Shown: positions 17,771-26,600 of the stretch, piece by piece
Layout: every line of letters starts with the position of its first letter
Position numbering within the stretch: position 1 is the first letter of the stretch
Source: 2-02-FULL-48-14 sp041645035
Lineage (GTDB): Bacteria; Patescibacteriota; Gracilibacteria; UBA1369; 2-02-FULL-48-14
Length of the DNA: 64,000 bases
Direction: 5' to 3'
NCBI GenBank assembly: GCA_041645035.1
Contig: JBAZQU010000003.1
Coordinates: 1-64,000, forward strand
Made by a program: the position numbers and the translations under genes
Notes under the pieces: model-generated
The model's database searches: none
Told to the model about the DNA's origin: nothing
The model's input: the letters and a program-made list of their open reading frames with translations, nothing else

Positions 17771-18382
17771 ATGCTGTATGCTCTAGCCAGCGCTTTTTCA
17801 ATTCCACTCATGCCACTCTCTGCGTCCGCCAATTTTGATATTGATGCCTGGGTTCTTGCCGCTCAAGAAGGTGATAAAGAGGCCTTTGCCTACCTGTACG
17901 ATCATTTTTTTGATCGTATTTACCGCTACGTGTATTTTCGTGTGAATCCTTCGGAAGTGGACGATTTGGTAGAAATTATTTTTATAAAAGCGTGGATGAA
18001 CTTGGAAAAATATGAAAAACGCGACGTGAATTTTTCCGCATGGCTGTTTAAAATTGCGCACAACACCATTATTGATCATCGTCGTTCTCATCGTCCGCTC
18101 TTCGAAGTAAAGGAGGAAATTGCAGATGAATCCGATAAGGCGGCTCCCAAGGAACTCACCGAGAAGAACATGCTCTCGAATACTATTCGCGGCGCTGTGG
18201 ATGAGCTCAAAGAACCTTACAAACAAGTGGTTACGCTCAAATTTTTAATTGGCCTTTCGAACGCTGAAATCGCAGAAATTTTGAATGAACGAGAGGGGAA
18301 TATACGTGTGATTCAATTCCGTGCGCTCAAAGAGCTTAAAAGTATTCTTAACAAAAAAGGGCTCGAACGGGAAACTTTGTAA
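17771..18382 (+). CDS. ECF-type RNA polymerase sigma factor
   Basis: Extracytoplasmic-function sigma factor; about 190-203 aa. Region 2 is AAQEGDKEAFAYLYDHFFDRIYRY...VDDLVEIIFIKAW and NFSAWLFKIAHNTIIDHRR. Region 4 is AVDELKEPYKQVVTLKFLIGLSNAEIAEIL followed by REGNIRVIQFRALKELK. The start could be 17771 or 17810 (MPLSASANFD); neither has a strong ribosome site. The next gene, 35 bp on, encodes a membrane FecR-type protein, the usual regulator partner. The recurring promoter motif at 28512, 29198 and 58830, with its unusual GGAATT -35, is a candidate target. Confidence 0.92.
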   Translation: MLYALASAFSIPLMPLSASANFDIDAWVLAAQEGDKEAFAYLYDHFFDRIYRYVYFRVNPSEVDDLVEIIFIKAWMNLEKYEKRDVNFSAWLFKIAHNTIIDHRRSHRPLFEVKEEIADESDKAAPKELTEKNMLSNTIRGAVDELKEPYKQVVTLKFLIGLSNAEIAEILNEREGNIRVIQFRALKELKSILNKKGLERETL

Positions 18383-18400
18383 TGAATCCCGTTTCAAGCC
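18360..18400 (+). promoter_or_regulatory. Long imperfect hairpin between sigma and FecR genes
   Basis: GGCTCGAACGGGA (18360-18372) can pair with TCCCGTTTCAAGCC (18387-18400) with one bulge and one wobble. The stem spans the sigma-factor stop codon and ends 17 bp before the ATG of the FecR protein. There is no T-tract, so it may tune translation or mRNA stability rather than terminate. Confidence 0.5.
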
Positions 18401-18417
18401 GTTGTAAACCCAGCTAA

Positions 18418-20220
18418 ATGCTTATTATGGACCAACTGGACATCGAAAATGCAAAAAAACGAATTTGGAACAGGCTGCAAAGCAAGTTACCAGATAGGGG
18501 ACTGAGTTTGTATCAGTCTTTGCTTTCAACAATTAAAGAATCTTCCTCTCCGGAGGTTTCACGTTTGAAGCGAGTGCAGTATAAAGAACGTCTTTTGGAT
18601 ATTTTGCCGGATCGAGTAGCGCCGGCCTTTTCGCTTCGTCGCATTTGGAGCGTGGGTTCACTACTTGCCGTGCTTTCCGTGATTTTTCTACCCGTTCTCC
18701 AAAAAGCCCCAATGGCAGCCGCCTCTTCCGTGAATATGCTTGAGGTGGTGGAAGGGCAGGTACTGGTGAATGGAGTTCCGGTGAGTGATGACCGTATCAT
18801 CGAAGAAGGAGATCGCATCGAAACCTTAGAGGGTTCCATGGCCCATCTTTATTTTGTGGATGATAGCCGTATGACCTTGGCCCCTCAGACTGCGGTGAAC
18901 ATTGTGGACAGCGAGTTGAACCCTCTTAATCGTGCTGATACCAAGGTAACCGTTCACCAAGAAAGCGGACGGGCTTGGGTCCAGGTACTCAATTTGGTTT
19001 CTTCCAATGGGTCTTACTTCTTGGTGACCTTTCCGGATGGAGAAGTTCAGGTGGATACTCGTGCAAGTTTTGATATTGCCGTGAGCGACGCGGAGACCCG
19101 TGTTTCTGTAGCACGTAACCTGGTGGATTTGAGCCTCAGTGGCAATGAAACGGCCTACGCCGGGACCCTTGGACAGGGGGCAGAAATCATAAAGGATGGG
19201 GATTCTATCCAAACTGAAGCAATCCCCATAGAGCGTGAAGAAGATATTTGGTGGGAGTTTAATTACACTTACGGAAACACCTATGCTCAAGTGCTGGATG
19301 AGCAATATAAGGAACAAACGACCTTGCATGCCGCCATTCTGCCCACCGATCTGCTCTACTTTTTAAAGACTTTCCGTGAAGACGTTCAAGTTTCCTTAGC
19401 TTTTACCTCTAGTGCCAAGGAAGATCTTTTAGTACAACAGGCCGGAAACCGTCTCGATGAAGCACAAGTTCTTTTAGCCCAGGGCGAAACGGAAGTCGCC
19501 ACGGAAGTACTGAACGACTATCAGACGACTGTGGAGGAAGATCTTATTGATACGGATAATCCCATTTTGCTCGCTAAACTTGAGGTGACCCAAAAACAAA
19601 TGCTGACGGCGGCAGAGGTGGATGAGAATACCGTGCTCCTGGAAGATCACTTGGCATTATCCTCTGTACTGGTTTCTTCCAGTCTGGAAGGTAAAACCGA
19701 GGTTAAAATGCTATCCGCGTCCCAGAAACTTGATCGTGTGCCGGACCTCATTGCTAATGGTGAATATGATCAAGCCATCAGCGACCTCGAAGCTTACCAG
19801 GCAGAATCGCTTTCTATTCTGACGGAGCTCGAAAACGTGCCGATGGAAGAACGGGGCGAGGTGGTGTCCACTTTACTCGATCAAAAGCTCAAAGATATTC
19901 AACGCCTGCGCGTTATTGCCAGTATGCCGGAAACCTCTGAATCGGTGAGCATCGATACCCAAATGCTTGAACAAATGAGCATGATGGTTCTTTCCCTCAA
20001 AGAGCAGCAACTTTCAGATCTTTCCACTTTCTTTGAGAATACTGACTACGACGTGGACGTTCAGTACAGCGTATATAACCGCCTAAAAGAAGATACAGAG
20101 ATTGACGAGGGGCTGACTGAGCAATTTAAATCTGTGGAGGATAAGATTCAAGATTCTACAAACACGGAAATTACCCCTGTTATTGAAATTGAGGAAGTGG
20201 TGACGGGGCCTGCGGAATAA
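18418..20220 (+). CDS. FecR-domain membrane protein with DUF5667 region
   Basis: A 600-aa protein probably controlling the preceding ECF sigma factor. The cytoplasmic N-terminus (1-75) could bind sigma. One membrane helix (about 76-98, GSLLAVLSVIFLPVL) precedes an extracellular FecR-like beta domain (about 105-260: VVEGQVLVNGVPV, IIEEGDRIET, SMAHLYFVDDSRMTL, SFDIAVSD). Residues about 300-365 match the DUF5667 pattern (LPTDLLYFLKTFREDVQ, then AGNRLDEAQVLLAQGE), followed by a long acidic helical tail. Start at 18418 or at the second Met (18427). Confidence 0.8.
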   Translation: MLIMDQLDIENAKKRIWNRLQSKLPDRGLSLYQSLLSTIKESSSPEVSRLKRVQYKERLLDILPDRVAPAFSLRRIWSVGSLLAVLSVIFLPVLQKAPMAAASSVNMLEVVEGQVLVNGVPVSDDRIIEEGDRIETLEGSMAHLYFVDDSRMTLAPQTAVNIVDSELNPLNRADTKVTVHQESGRAWVQVLNLVSSNGSYFLVTFPDGEVQVDTRASFDIAVSDAETRVSVARNLVDLSLSGNETAYAGTLGQGAEIIKDGDSIQTEAIPIEREEDIWWEFNYTYGNTYAQVLDEQYKEQTTLHAAILPTDLLYFLKTFREDVQVSLAFTSSAKEDLLVQQAGNRLDEAQVLLAQGETEVATEVLNDYQTTVEEDLIDTDNPILLAKLEVTQKQMLTAAEVDENTVLLEDHLALSSVLVSSSLEGKTEVKMLSASQKLDRVPDLIANGEYDQAISDLEAYQAESLSILTELENVPMEERGEVVSTLLDQKLKDIQRLRVIASMPETSESVSIDTQMLEQMSMMVLSLKEQQLSDLSTFFENTDYDVDVQYSVYNRLKEDTEIDEGLTEQFKSVEDKIQDSTNTEITPVIEIEEVVTGPAE

Positions 20221-20221
20221 T

Positions 20222-21292
20222 TCAATTTCCCATTCCCACCAATCCGAGGAGCAGGCCCATAGTGGCAAATAAGGCTCCCACGATCCAGAAACGCATCACC
20301 ACTTGAGACTCGGGCCAGCCGAGCTGTTCGAAGTGATGGTGGAGTGGGGCAATGAGAAAGACCTTCTTTTTAAAGAATTTTTTGGACGCGAGTTGAATAA
20401 TGACGGAAAGGGTTTCAACCACAAAAATAAAGGCAAGGAAAGGAAGGATGAGTACCGTGTCGGTGAGCATGGCAATTACGCCCAAGGTTGCGCCCAGCGC
20501 GAGCGCACCGGTGTCCCCCATAATAAAACGCGCCGGCGGAATATTGAACCATAAAAAGGCCAGTGTAGCGCCGGAAATGACGGCGCAGAAAGCGGATAGA
20601 ATCATAAGGCCATGTGCGTAGGAAAGGCCGGCATATGCGCCAAAAGCGATAATAATCAGTCCCCCCGCAAGGCCATCGAGTCCATCGGTAATATTCACGG
20701 CATTGGCGCTGGCCGTAATAATAAAAACAAAAAGGGGAATATACCAAAGACCTAAAACAAAATCACCCACTCCGGGAATGTGAATTTCGTTGTAGCCGAG
20801 CTTAAAATAAAACCAAAAGGCTCCCGCGAGCGCAAAGAGGGTGAGCCAAAAAAACTTGGGTTTTATATTGAGCCCCTTACTTTTCCCAAACCCTTTGATA
20901 TTGAACCAATCGTCCACTATGCCCAGTAGGGCAACGGTGCCAAGTGTAAAAATGGCGAGGTAGGTTTCTTTACGACTGAGCAGTGAGTGTTCGAAGATTC
21001 CGAGGTAGGCGATTACGCGTGAAAATAAAATCGCCAGTAAAGCGCTGCCCCAAATCAGGATCCCTCCCATAGTTGGGGTGCCGGCTTTTTTTTGGTGGAG
21101 CGCGTGATAAAGATCGGCGCTTTCTCCGCTACTGGCTACGGTTCGAATATTTTTACCAAGTTTCCACTTTTGAAGCAGAGCGATAAAGGGCTCTGCCAAG
21201 ATATAGGCAATTATAAAAGCCAAAAATCCCGAACCTACAATCAATACGAGGTGATGCACGGTGTCTGTAATGGGGAAGTAGTTACCAAACAT
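20222..21292 (-). CDS. mraY: Phospho-MurNAc-pentapeptide transferase MraY
   Basis: Integral membrane enzyme moving phospho-MurNAc-pentapeptide onto undecaprenyl phosphate to make lipid I. From MFGNYFPITD it has 356 aa and about ten membrane helices. Diagnostic pieces are HQKKAGTPTMGGILI, LGIVDDWFNIKG, NAVNITDGLDGLAGG and FIMGDTGALALGA near the active site, and APLHHHFEQLGWPESQVVMRFW. Its start overlaps the end of the carboxypeptidase gene by 11 bp. It lies away from rsmH, so the usual dcw cluster is scattered. Confidence 0.96.
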   Translation of the reverse strand: MFGNYFPITDTVHHLVLIVGSGFLAFIIAYILAEPFIALLQKWKLGKNIRTVASSGESADLYHALHQKKAGTPTMGGILIWGSALLAILFSRVIAYLGIFEHSLLSRKETYLAIFTLGTVALLGIVDDWFNIKGFGKSKGLNIKPKFFWLTLFALAGAFWFYFKLGYNEIHIPGVGDFVLGLWYIPLFVFIITASANAVNITDGLDGLAGGLIIIAFGAYAGLSYAHGLMILSAFCAVISGATLAFLWFNIPPARFIMGDTGALALGATLGVIAMLTDTVLILPFLAFIFVVETLSVIIQLASKKFFKKKVFLIAPLHHHFEQLGWPESQVVMRFWIVGALFATMGLLLGLVGMGN

Positions 21293-22157
21293 AGGCTCTA
21301 TAAATCCAATCAACTAAAATTTTTGTATCTGCAAAACGATTTCCGCTGCCCAATACTATGCTCAAAATTTCATGTCCATCCGGGCTTTCCGCCAGCGCGA
21401 CGAGACACTCTCCGGCATAAGGTGTTTTCCCCGTTTTAAATCCTTTGATTCCCAGTTGGCCCAGTAAAATGTTTGTGTTGATAAGTTCATGCTCATCGCC
21501 GGTTTCGCTGCTCACAGTGATTTTACTTTGATTCACAATTTCGCGGATACTTTCGTCCTTGAGCAGATGCGTGGTGAGCACGGCGAGATCACGCGCGGAG
21601 GAATAGGCGCCGGTGTTATCCAAGCCGTCCGCATTTTTATAGTGAGTGTCGTCCAGACCAAGTTTATCTGCCATGGCGTTCATTTTTTCAATGAAAGAGC
21701 TTTCGCTACCGGCGTTGTATTCTGCAAGGGCGAGAGCTGCATCGTTGCCGGATTCAATTAAAAGTCCATACAAAAGATTGCGTACCGTGATTTCTTCTCC
21801 CGTACGGAGCCCCATGCGAGATCCGCTGGCGCTTGCGGCATTAGCGCTCACAGTCACCACAGCGTTTGGATCATTCTCTTCCAAAACCAGGGCTGCGGTC
21901 ATCAGTTTGGTGAGGCTGGCAATCGGCACGCGATTTGTTGCATTTTTCTCGTACAAAGTAGCCTGAGTTTCAAGATCCACGGCTAAAATAGCCTCTCCGC
22001 TCATAGTGGCAGGTGCCACAAATTCCTCCTGTTGGACCGGTATGGCGAAAACTGAAAGCAAAGTTTTATCGTTAAAAGAGGCCTCGCTTCCATCAGATGC
22101 AAAAGATCCTAAACTAAGGCTACTGGCGAGAAGAAAAGAAAGGAGGCTCTGAAACAT
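21282..22157 (-). CDS. D-alanyl-D-alanine carboxypeptidase (S11 family)
   Basis: Penicillin-binding-protein type serine peptidase that trims the terminal D-Ala of peptidoglycan stem peptides outside the membrane. The 291-aa protein has an N-terminal signal peptide and the three catalytic motifs: SLTK (in PIASLTKLMT), SGN (in LIESGNDAALALAEY) and KTG (in GFKTGKTPYAGECLV). It lacks the C-terminal PBP5 beta domain and amphipathic anchor. Its end overlaps mraY and its start lies 14 bp after the LCP gene, so three wall genes form one transcript. Confidence 0.95.
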   Translation of the reverse strand: MFQSLLSFLLASSLSLGSFASDGSEASFNDKTLLSVFAIPVQQEEFVAPATMSGEAILAVDLETQATLYEKNATNRVPIASLTKLMTAALVLEENDPNAVVTVSANAASASGSRMGLRTGEEITVRNLLYGLLIESGNDAALALAEYNAGSESSFIEKMNAMADKLGLDDTHYKNADGLDNTGAYSSARDLAVLTTHLLKDESIREIVNQSKITVSSETGDEHELINTNILLGQLGIKGFKTGKTPYAGECLVALAESPDGHEILSIVLGSGNRFADTKILVDWIYRAYVW

Positions 22158-22171
22158 GTGACCAGTTTATA

Positions 22172-23596
22172 CTAGTAAATCCCGATATAAAAGAGCTCAC
22201 CGTGCTCTTCATAGAATTCGCCAAAGTCTTGACCCAGTTCAATAATTATTTCCGCTTCGCTGGGCCAGTTTTCAGGTAGATATTCGGTGGGCACGTTGCT
22301 GGTGATTTCACCAAAAGTCAGAGTGGGGAGCAGGTCGAGAGTATTTTCGTTGCCGATCATTCGGGAAATAATGCGAGTGTCGGCGACTTCGCGATCCAGG
22401 GCGTTGTCATAATTCACCACGTTAAAGCCGTAACGAACCAGATACATTTTAGTAAGCCCGGCCAGGCTTTCCACTTTAGTCCCATTTAAAACTTCAATAG
22501 GAACTTGGTCTACATACACTTCAGAGTGATAAAGAAAGAGCTGTGCAAATAATTGCAGTTCAACGAAATTTAAGTCACCTGCGAAAGGAATGAGATAGTA
22601 AGGATCGCCTTCTTCCCGAGGTGGAGTGTAAAGGAAGCCGCCCATTACAGTGGCATCGTCACTGATCACGGCGGAAGAAATGGAATCGCCCGTGAGTCCT
22701 TCCGCAAAATCTACGAGTGAGAGCATCTCATCCAGCCCCATGTCCGTTTCAAAATTTGAAGCAATTGCTCGATATAAATCTTTAATGCGGCCGGGGCTCG
22801 TGAGCACGCCCAGGCTCATCGCCTTGTCTTTTAGGGCATTTAACACCTGTTGTTGGCGGCGCGCGCGGTCAAAGTCAGAGGTGTTGTGTCGGCTACGTAC
22901 ATATTTCAGTGCAATTTCTCCATCGAATTCCTGTTGGCCTGCTTCCAAATAAAAAGGTTCATACAAATAATCAGAGCCGATCGGTGCAGGGTAGGCCTCA
23001 TCATAAATAGGCTGGTCCACTACCACGGTGATTCCTCCCAACGCATCCACAATTTCCGTGAAACCCTTGAAGTCGATCTTTGCGTAATAGTGAATGTCTA
23101 TGTCAAAAATTTCCTCAACTTCGCCTTGAAGCTGGCTCATGGCATAAACGGGATCATTAGTTTCGTCCAGCACATATTCATAGATGCTATTAATGCGCGT
23201 TCCCCAACCCACTTCGGCGTTTTCCACGTACAAATCGCGGGGAATTGAAATTATGGAAACGGTATTCGTATCGTGATTTATGGAAGCCACCATCATCGTG
23301 TCCGTGAGATTCTCTCCATCGTGTCCTTCACCGCCCACTCCAACCAGAAGGATATTCGTGTGGCCATAGGCATCCGTTTCCACTTCCTGACCCACCGCTG
23401 CAATAAAAATCTGTTTAACGGAGAAAGGATTTCCATTGGCAATGGTGCCAAAGACTCCCTTAAGCGTGAAAAAGCCCAAAACAAGAATAATAAGGCTCAA
23501 AAAAATATGACTTTTCGCCCAGGCCCCGATGCCCCTTTTCTTGTGAAGCGGCCCCTCATGGTGAGGCTGGATGGATCTTGTTTCGAAAGAGTTCAT
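22172..23596 (-). CDS. LytR-CpsA-Psr (LCP) family wall-polymer ligase
   Basis: LCP proteins transfer undecaprenyl-linked glycopolymers to peptidoglycan. The start at 23596 (MNSFETRSIQ) gives 474 aa with a basic cytoplasmic head and one membrane helix (about 30-52). The LCP domain follows: NILLVGVGGEGHDGENLTDTMM, SIPRDLYV, IDFKGFTEIVDALGGI and ALKYVRSRHNTSDFDRARRQQ with the key Arg/Asp residues. The C-terminus (about 355-415) has a LytR_C domain (VEVLNGTKVESLAGL). The gene heads the LCP-carboxypeptidase-mraY series. Confidence 0.95.
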   Translation of the reverse strand: MNSFETRSIQPHHEGPLHKKRGIGAWAKSHIFLSLIILVLGFFTLKGVFGTIANGNPFSVKQIFIAAVGQEVETDAYGHTNILLVGVGGEGHDGENLTDTMMVASINHDTNTVSIISIPRDLYVENAEVGWGTRINSIYEYVLDETNDPVYAMSQLQGEVEEIFDIDIHYYAKIDFKGFTEIVDALGGITVVVDQPIYDEAYPAPIGSDYLYEPFYLEAGQQEFDGEIALKYVRSRHNTSDFDRARRQQQVLNALKDKAMSLGVLTSPGRIKDLYRAIASNFETDMGLDEMLSLVDFAEGLTGDSISSAVISDDATVMGGFLYTPPREEGDPYYLIPFAGDLNFVELQLFAQLFLYHSEVYVDQVPIEVLNGTKVESLAGLTKMYLVRYGFNVVNYDNALDREVADTRIISRMIGNENTLDLLPTLTFGEITSNVPTEYLPENWPSEAEIIIELGQDFGEFYEEHGELFYIGIY

Positions 23597-23663
23597 GTCA
23601 AAAAAGGTGCCCTGGTATTCTAGTGCACTTGAGCGAAATGGCAAGAGTCGGAGTCCCAGTTAT

Positions 23664-24572
23664 TCAACTTTGATTAACGTCGGCTCGTTCGGAAATGTAG
23701 ATACCGCCGAATATCAAAATAATCCCTAACATATCGAAAAGGTCGATTTTTTCATGCAAAAATAGAAAGCCTATAAAAATGGCGATGGTGGGAGACAGGT
23801 ATTGATAAATACTGGCTTTTGAAACTTCAATATATTTAACGCCGTAATTCCAAAGCAAATAGGCGGCGGCGGACCCGAAGATTCCAAGATACAAAATAAT
23901 AGTCCACGAAGTAAGGCTGTAAGCGGGCAGCACGGTAATATCTTCCGTCATGAGCGTGACCGGTACAAAAAGTATCGTTCCCATGAGATAAGAAACAAAA
24001 GTGAGCGTTAGAGGGTGAAAATCGTTTAGGAATTTTTTGATGATCACTGAATATACGGCCCAACACAGTGCCACTCCCAATAACATTGTATTGCCAAAGA
24101 AAGTATTTTGAACGCTAAATTCGGAAAAGTTTTCTCCAACCAATGTCATAATTAGTATTCCCGCAAAGCCCAAAATTATACCTAGAATTTTGTTGCGCTT
24201 CGCGGATTCTTTCAGAAATAAAATGGACAGAACCAATATAAAAATCGGACTGGCGTTGATTAAAATGCCACCCATAATTGAAGAGGAATACTTGAGTCCA
24301 AAATTTTGAAAAGACTGCAGTAGAAACATACTAAGTAATCCAAAAAGCAGCGACACCCAAAAATGTTTTTTTATAAAATTAAGAACTTCCTTTGATAGCC
24401 CTTTAGTGACGCAAAATGTTCCAAGAATGATCGTTGCCAAAACCCCTCTAACCAGCGCCAAAGTAAATGGAGCTATGTCCTCCAGTCCTATTTTTGCGAC
24501 CGAATACGTACTCGCCCAAATGAGCGTGGCTAGAATCAATGCTATGACTGCTTTTTTTCTGGTGTTGAGCAT
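23664..24572 (-). CDS. EamA-family (DMT) transporter
   Basis: A 302-aa protein with ten predicted membrane helices in two EamA repeats (about 5-138 and 150-295). The first repeat has IWASTYSVAKIGLEDIAPF and the second GVALCWAVYSVIIKKFLNDF, the usual drug/metabolite exporter marks. It is the last gene of a seven-gene minus-strand operon of amino-acid-related enzymes, so an amino acid or a derivative is a plausible substrate (inference). It lies 35 bp after the DUF2000 gene. Confidence 0.9.
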   Translation of the reverse strand: MLNTRKKAVIALILATLIWASTYSVAKIGLEDIAPFTLALVRGVLATIILGTFCVTKGLSKEVLNFIKKHFWVSLLFGLLSMFLLQSFQNFGLKYSSSIMGGILINASPIFILVLSILFLKESAKRNKILGIILGFAGILIMTLVGENFSEFSVQNTFFGNTMLLGVALCWAVYSVIIKKFLNDFHPLTLTFVSYLMGTILFVPVTLMTEDITVLPAYSLTSWTIILYLGIFGSAAAYLLWNYGVKYIEVSKASIYQYLSPTIAIFIGFLFLHEKIDLFDMLGIILIFGGIYISERADVNQS

Positions 24573-24607
24573 GAATTAAGTAGTGAAGATGGTAAGTGTT
24601 TACATTT

Positions 24608-25018
24608 TTACATCCACAACGAGAACTTTTTAGTCAGCTCATCTAGTTCACTTTTTTCTCCGAGCATGCAAATACCATAATATTCCAATTCCGTTTCTGG
24701 TGTTGCCTTCGATCTCTCTACTTGTTCTTCCCAGCCACCGACTGTCATAGCATTTGTAAATGAAGCAAAGGGGATACCTTTTTCTATCAAAATGTTTCTT
24801 AATGTTCTGATTTTGTTTGAATTATCTGCTCGAAGAATGATATAAGGCCATTTTGAGGCAAAATGATTACCGCCGTTTTTGTCCATATAGCTAATGACAC
24901 CCATGTCTTTATCCGGATATGAGTTAGCCAGACCGACGGTCATATGCGCTAGTGCATTCATTACTTTACCCACTTCGATTTTCTTATTGAGAACGGCTAC
25001 AAATTTTATTGGCGTCAT
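24608..25018 (-). CDS. DUF2000 family protein
   Basis: A 136-aa protein matching DUF2000: KFVAVLNKKIEVGKVMNALAHMT at the N-terminus, GISYMD-type middle and ASFTNAMTVGGWEEQ. Known structures of this family resemble the peptidyl-tRNA hydrolase 2 fold, but no activity is established. It lies 39 bp after the B3/B4-domain gene, itself a tRNA-synthetase-like domain, within the accessory operon. Confidence 0.82.
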   Translation of the reverse strand: MTPIKFVAVLNKKIEVGKVMNALAHMTVGLANSYPDKDMGVISYMDKNGGNHFASKWPYIILRADNSNKIRTLRNILIEKGIPFASFTNAMTVGGWEEQVERSKATPETELEYYGICMLGEKSELDELTKKFSLWM

Positions 25019-25057
25019 TTTATTTCGAGATTAAAGAGTAATAATATAGAAGGTACT

Positions 25058-25759
25058 TTAAATCGCAATTTCTTTATTCTCCGTATTAAGAACATGAGTG
25101 GTAATTTTTCCACCGCAAAATTTTTCAACTAACTGTCCGAGCTCCTCCACTATTTCCTGAACATCCTTTTTCGATACGGGTGCGAGCCCCTCTACAACAA
25201 GTGCTATATTTTTGGTTTGTTCCGTCATCTTGGATTTATCACATTCTCTCCAATTCCACCGGCGGCATAAAACTTCTTTGTCATCGGTGTATACAACTTC
25301 ACCCTCCTTGGGATGATCATTCTCCTCAGAGTTTAGTTTGATAAATAGTTCGTCACCTTTTGCCAGGTGTAATACTATGTCACCCTCAATTTTATCTATA
25401 TCGTCGCCGCCAACAGGTACCATATGCTTTAATGAAATGTAGTTGTATATGTCGACGACTTTGTTGATATGTCGCAGTTGAACACCCTCAAGAACCCTGC
25501 GATATAAATTTTCGACAGAGCATGTGTGTTTTTTCGGCTTGGCTCCAAAAGCGCTATAAGCATCTCTCCATGCGTGAATTCTTGACTCCTCTTTTAGTGT
25601 TTCGAGACTGTATTTCGTTTTAATCCCATTTGATCGCTCCGTTAACATAGAAAGAACATCGAGGCTTTCGCCCGTATTATCTATTCCTTTGGCTACAACC
25701 ACTCCAATGTTTAGCGACGGGAATTGCTCAAATATTTTATTATCAATTCTAAACTTCAT
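25058..25759 (-). CDS. B3/B4 tRNA-synthetase-like domain protein
   Basis: A 233-aa standalone B3/B4 domain (as in PheRS beta, COG3382 type). Signature pieces are NIGVVVAKGIDNTG, WRDAYSAFGAKPKKHTCSVENLYRRV and LKHMVPVGGDDIDKIEGDIVLHLAKG. The B3/B4 domain of PheRS hosts the editing site; standalone members have no firm function and are suspected to act on aminoacyl or nucleotide substrates. It sits between an M14 peptidase gene (14 bp) and the DUF2000 gene. Confidence 0.85.
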   Translation of the reverse strand: MKFRIDNKIFEQFPSLNIGVVVAKGIDNTGESLDVLSMLTERSNGIKTKYSLETLKEESRIHAWRDAYSAFGAKPKKHTCSVENLYRRVLEGVQLRHINKVVDIYNYISLKHMVPVGGDDIDKIEGDIVLHLAKGDELFIKLNSEENDHPKEGEVVYTDDKEVLCRRWNWRECDKSKMTEQTKNIALVVEGLAPVSKKDVQEIVEELGQLVEKFCGGKITTHVLNTENKEIAI

Positions 25760-25773
25760 ACATTCATTTTAGA

Positions 25774-26595
25774 TTAAAGGCTTTCAAACATCGATGCCTT
25801 GATAGCTTCTTTTTGTCTTTTCCAGTCTGAGCCCCATCTTGTGGAGCCTTCGATTTCAATATAGGCGATATTGTTAATGTCGCACCATTCCGCTGCCGTG
25901 CCTGTTTGCCGTAAGACTTTCCAGTGACCCTCTTTTACAAGTCTAAACCCGGTTTTTTTTGAATATATTTTCGCCAGTTTTTGAGCCGGTTGTATGGAAT
26001 TTGGCATCACGTCTTTGCCTGCATTGTGGAACATGAATAATGTAGGTATTTTCTCAATTTTTATGAATTTCGTAAGCGCTTGAATCTCCGGTTCGGATCC
26101 GGCATGACTGCCACAGTAGACATCTGATTTTTCAGAATAGTTTTCGCCGAATGACCATTTTGACTTTTGTTTAAAACTTGGAGTATCAAAATTACGATTA
26201 AGATCCACATCATTCGCATTCAATCGTCCTGTTTTGCCTCCTTCGAAATATCCCGGATCGCTATAGGCCAGGCTGTATCCGTCCGGGTTTATGCATGGGA
26301 TAACAAACAGAGTAAAATCCTGTAATTGTGCTCTGGTTTCATGCGCCCAGTTTAAAAAATAATGGGCGAGTTTTACCGTTCCAACTTCATTGCCGTGAAT
26401 TCCAAAAGCATAGAGCAATTTGCGCTTCCCGTTTCCAATTTTAAAACATTTGATAGGCTGCTCTTTTACCGATTTTCCTATGAGAAAAGAATACAGTTCC
26501 GTTGGAGCGTCGGGTGATTTAATAAAATTATTCTGGAAAATTCCGAGCAATCCTCTTTTTATATACCCCAACTTTCTTTTCAATTTTTTAAGCAT
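25774..26595 (-). CDS. M14-family zinc carboxypeptidase
   Basis: A 273-aa protein from MLKKLKRKLG; the longer in-frame start overlaps the cyclase gene and is less likely, since this ATG lies 5 bp after the cyclase stop. Zinc ligands are visible in GIHGNEVGT (His, Glu) and the later FMFHNAGKD His; NPDGYSLAY and DVDLNRNFD fit the substrate-binding Arg region; AYIEIEG has the likely catalytic Glu. There is no signal peptide, so it is probably cytoplasmic, like AgaA/succinylglutamate-desuccinylase-type M14 enzymes that act on acylated amino acids or small peptides. Confidence 0.87.
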   Translation of the reverse strand: MLKKLKRKLGYIKRGLLGIFQNNFIKSPDAPTELYSFLIGKSVKEQPIKCFKIGNGKRKLLYAFGIHGNEVGTVKLAHYFLNWAHETRAQLQDFTLFVIPCINPDGYSLAYSDPGYFEGGKTGRLNANDVDLNRNFDTPSFKQKSKWSFGENYSEKSDVYCGSHAGSEPEIQALTKFIKIEKIPTLFMFHNAGKDVMPNSIQPAQKLAKIYSKKTGFRLVKEGHWKVLRQTGTAAEWCDINNIAYIEIEGSTRWGSDWKRQKEAIKASMFESL

Positions 26596-26600
26596 ATTTT

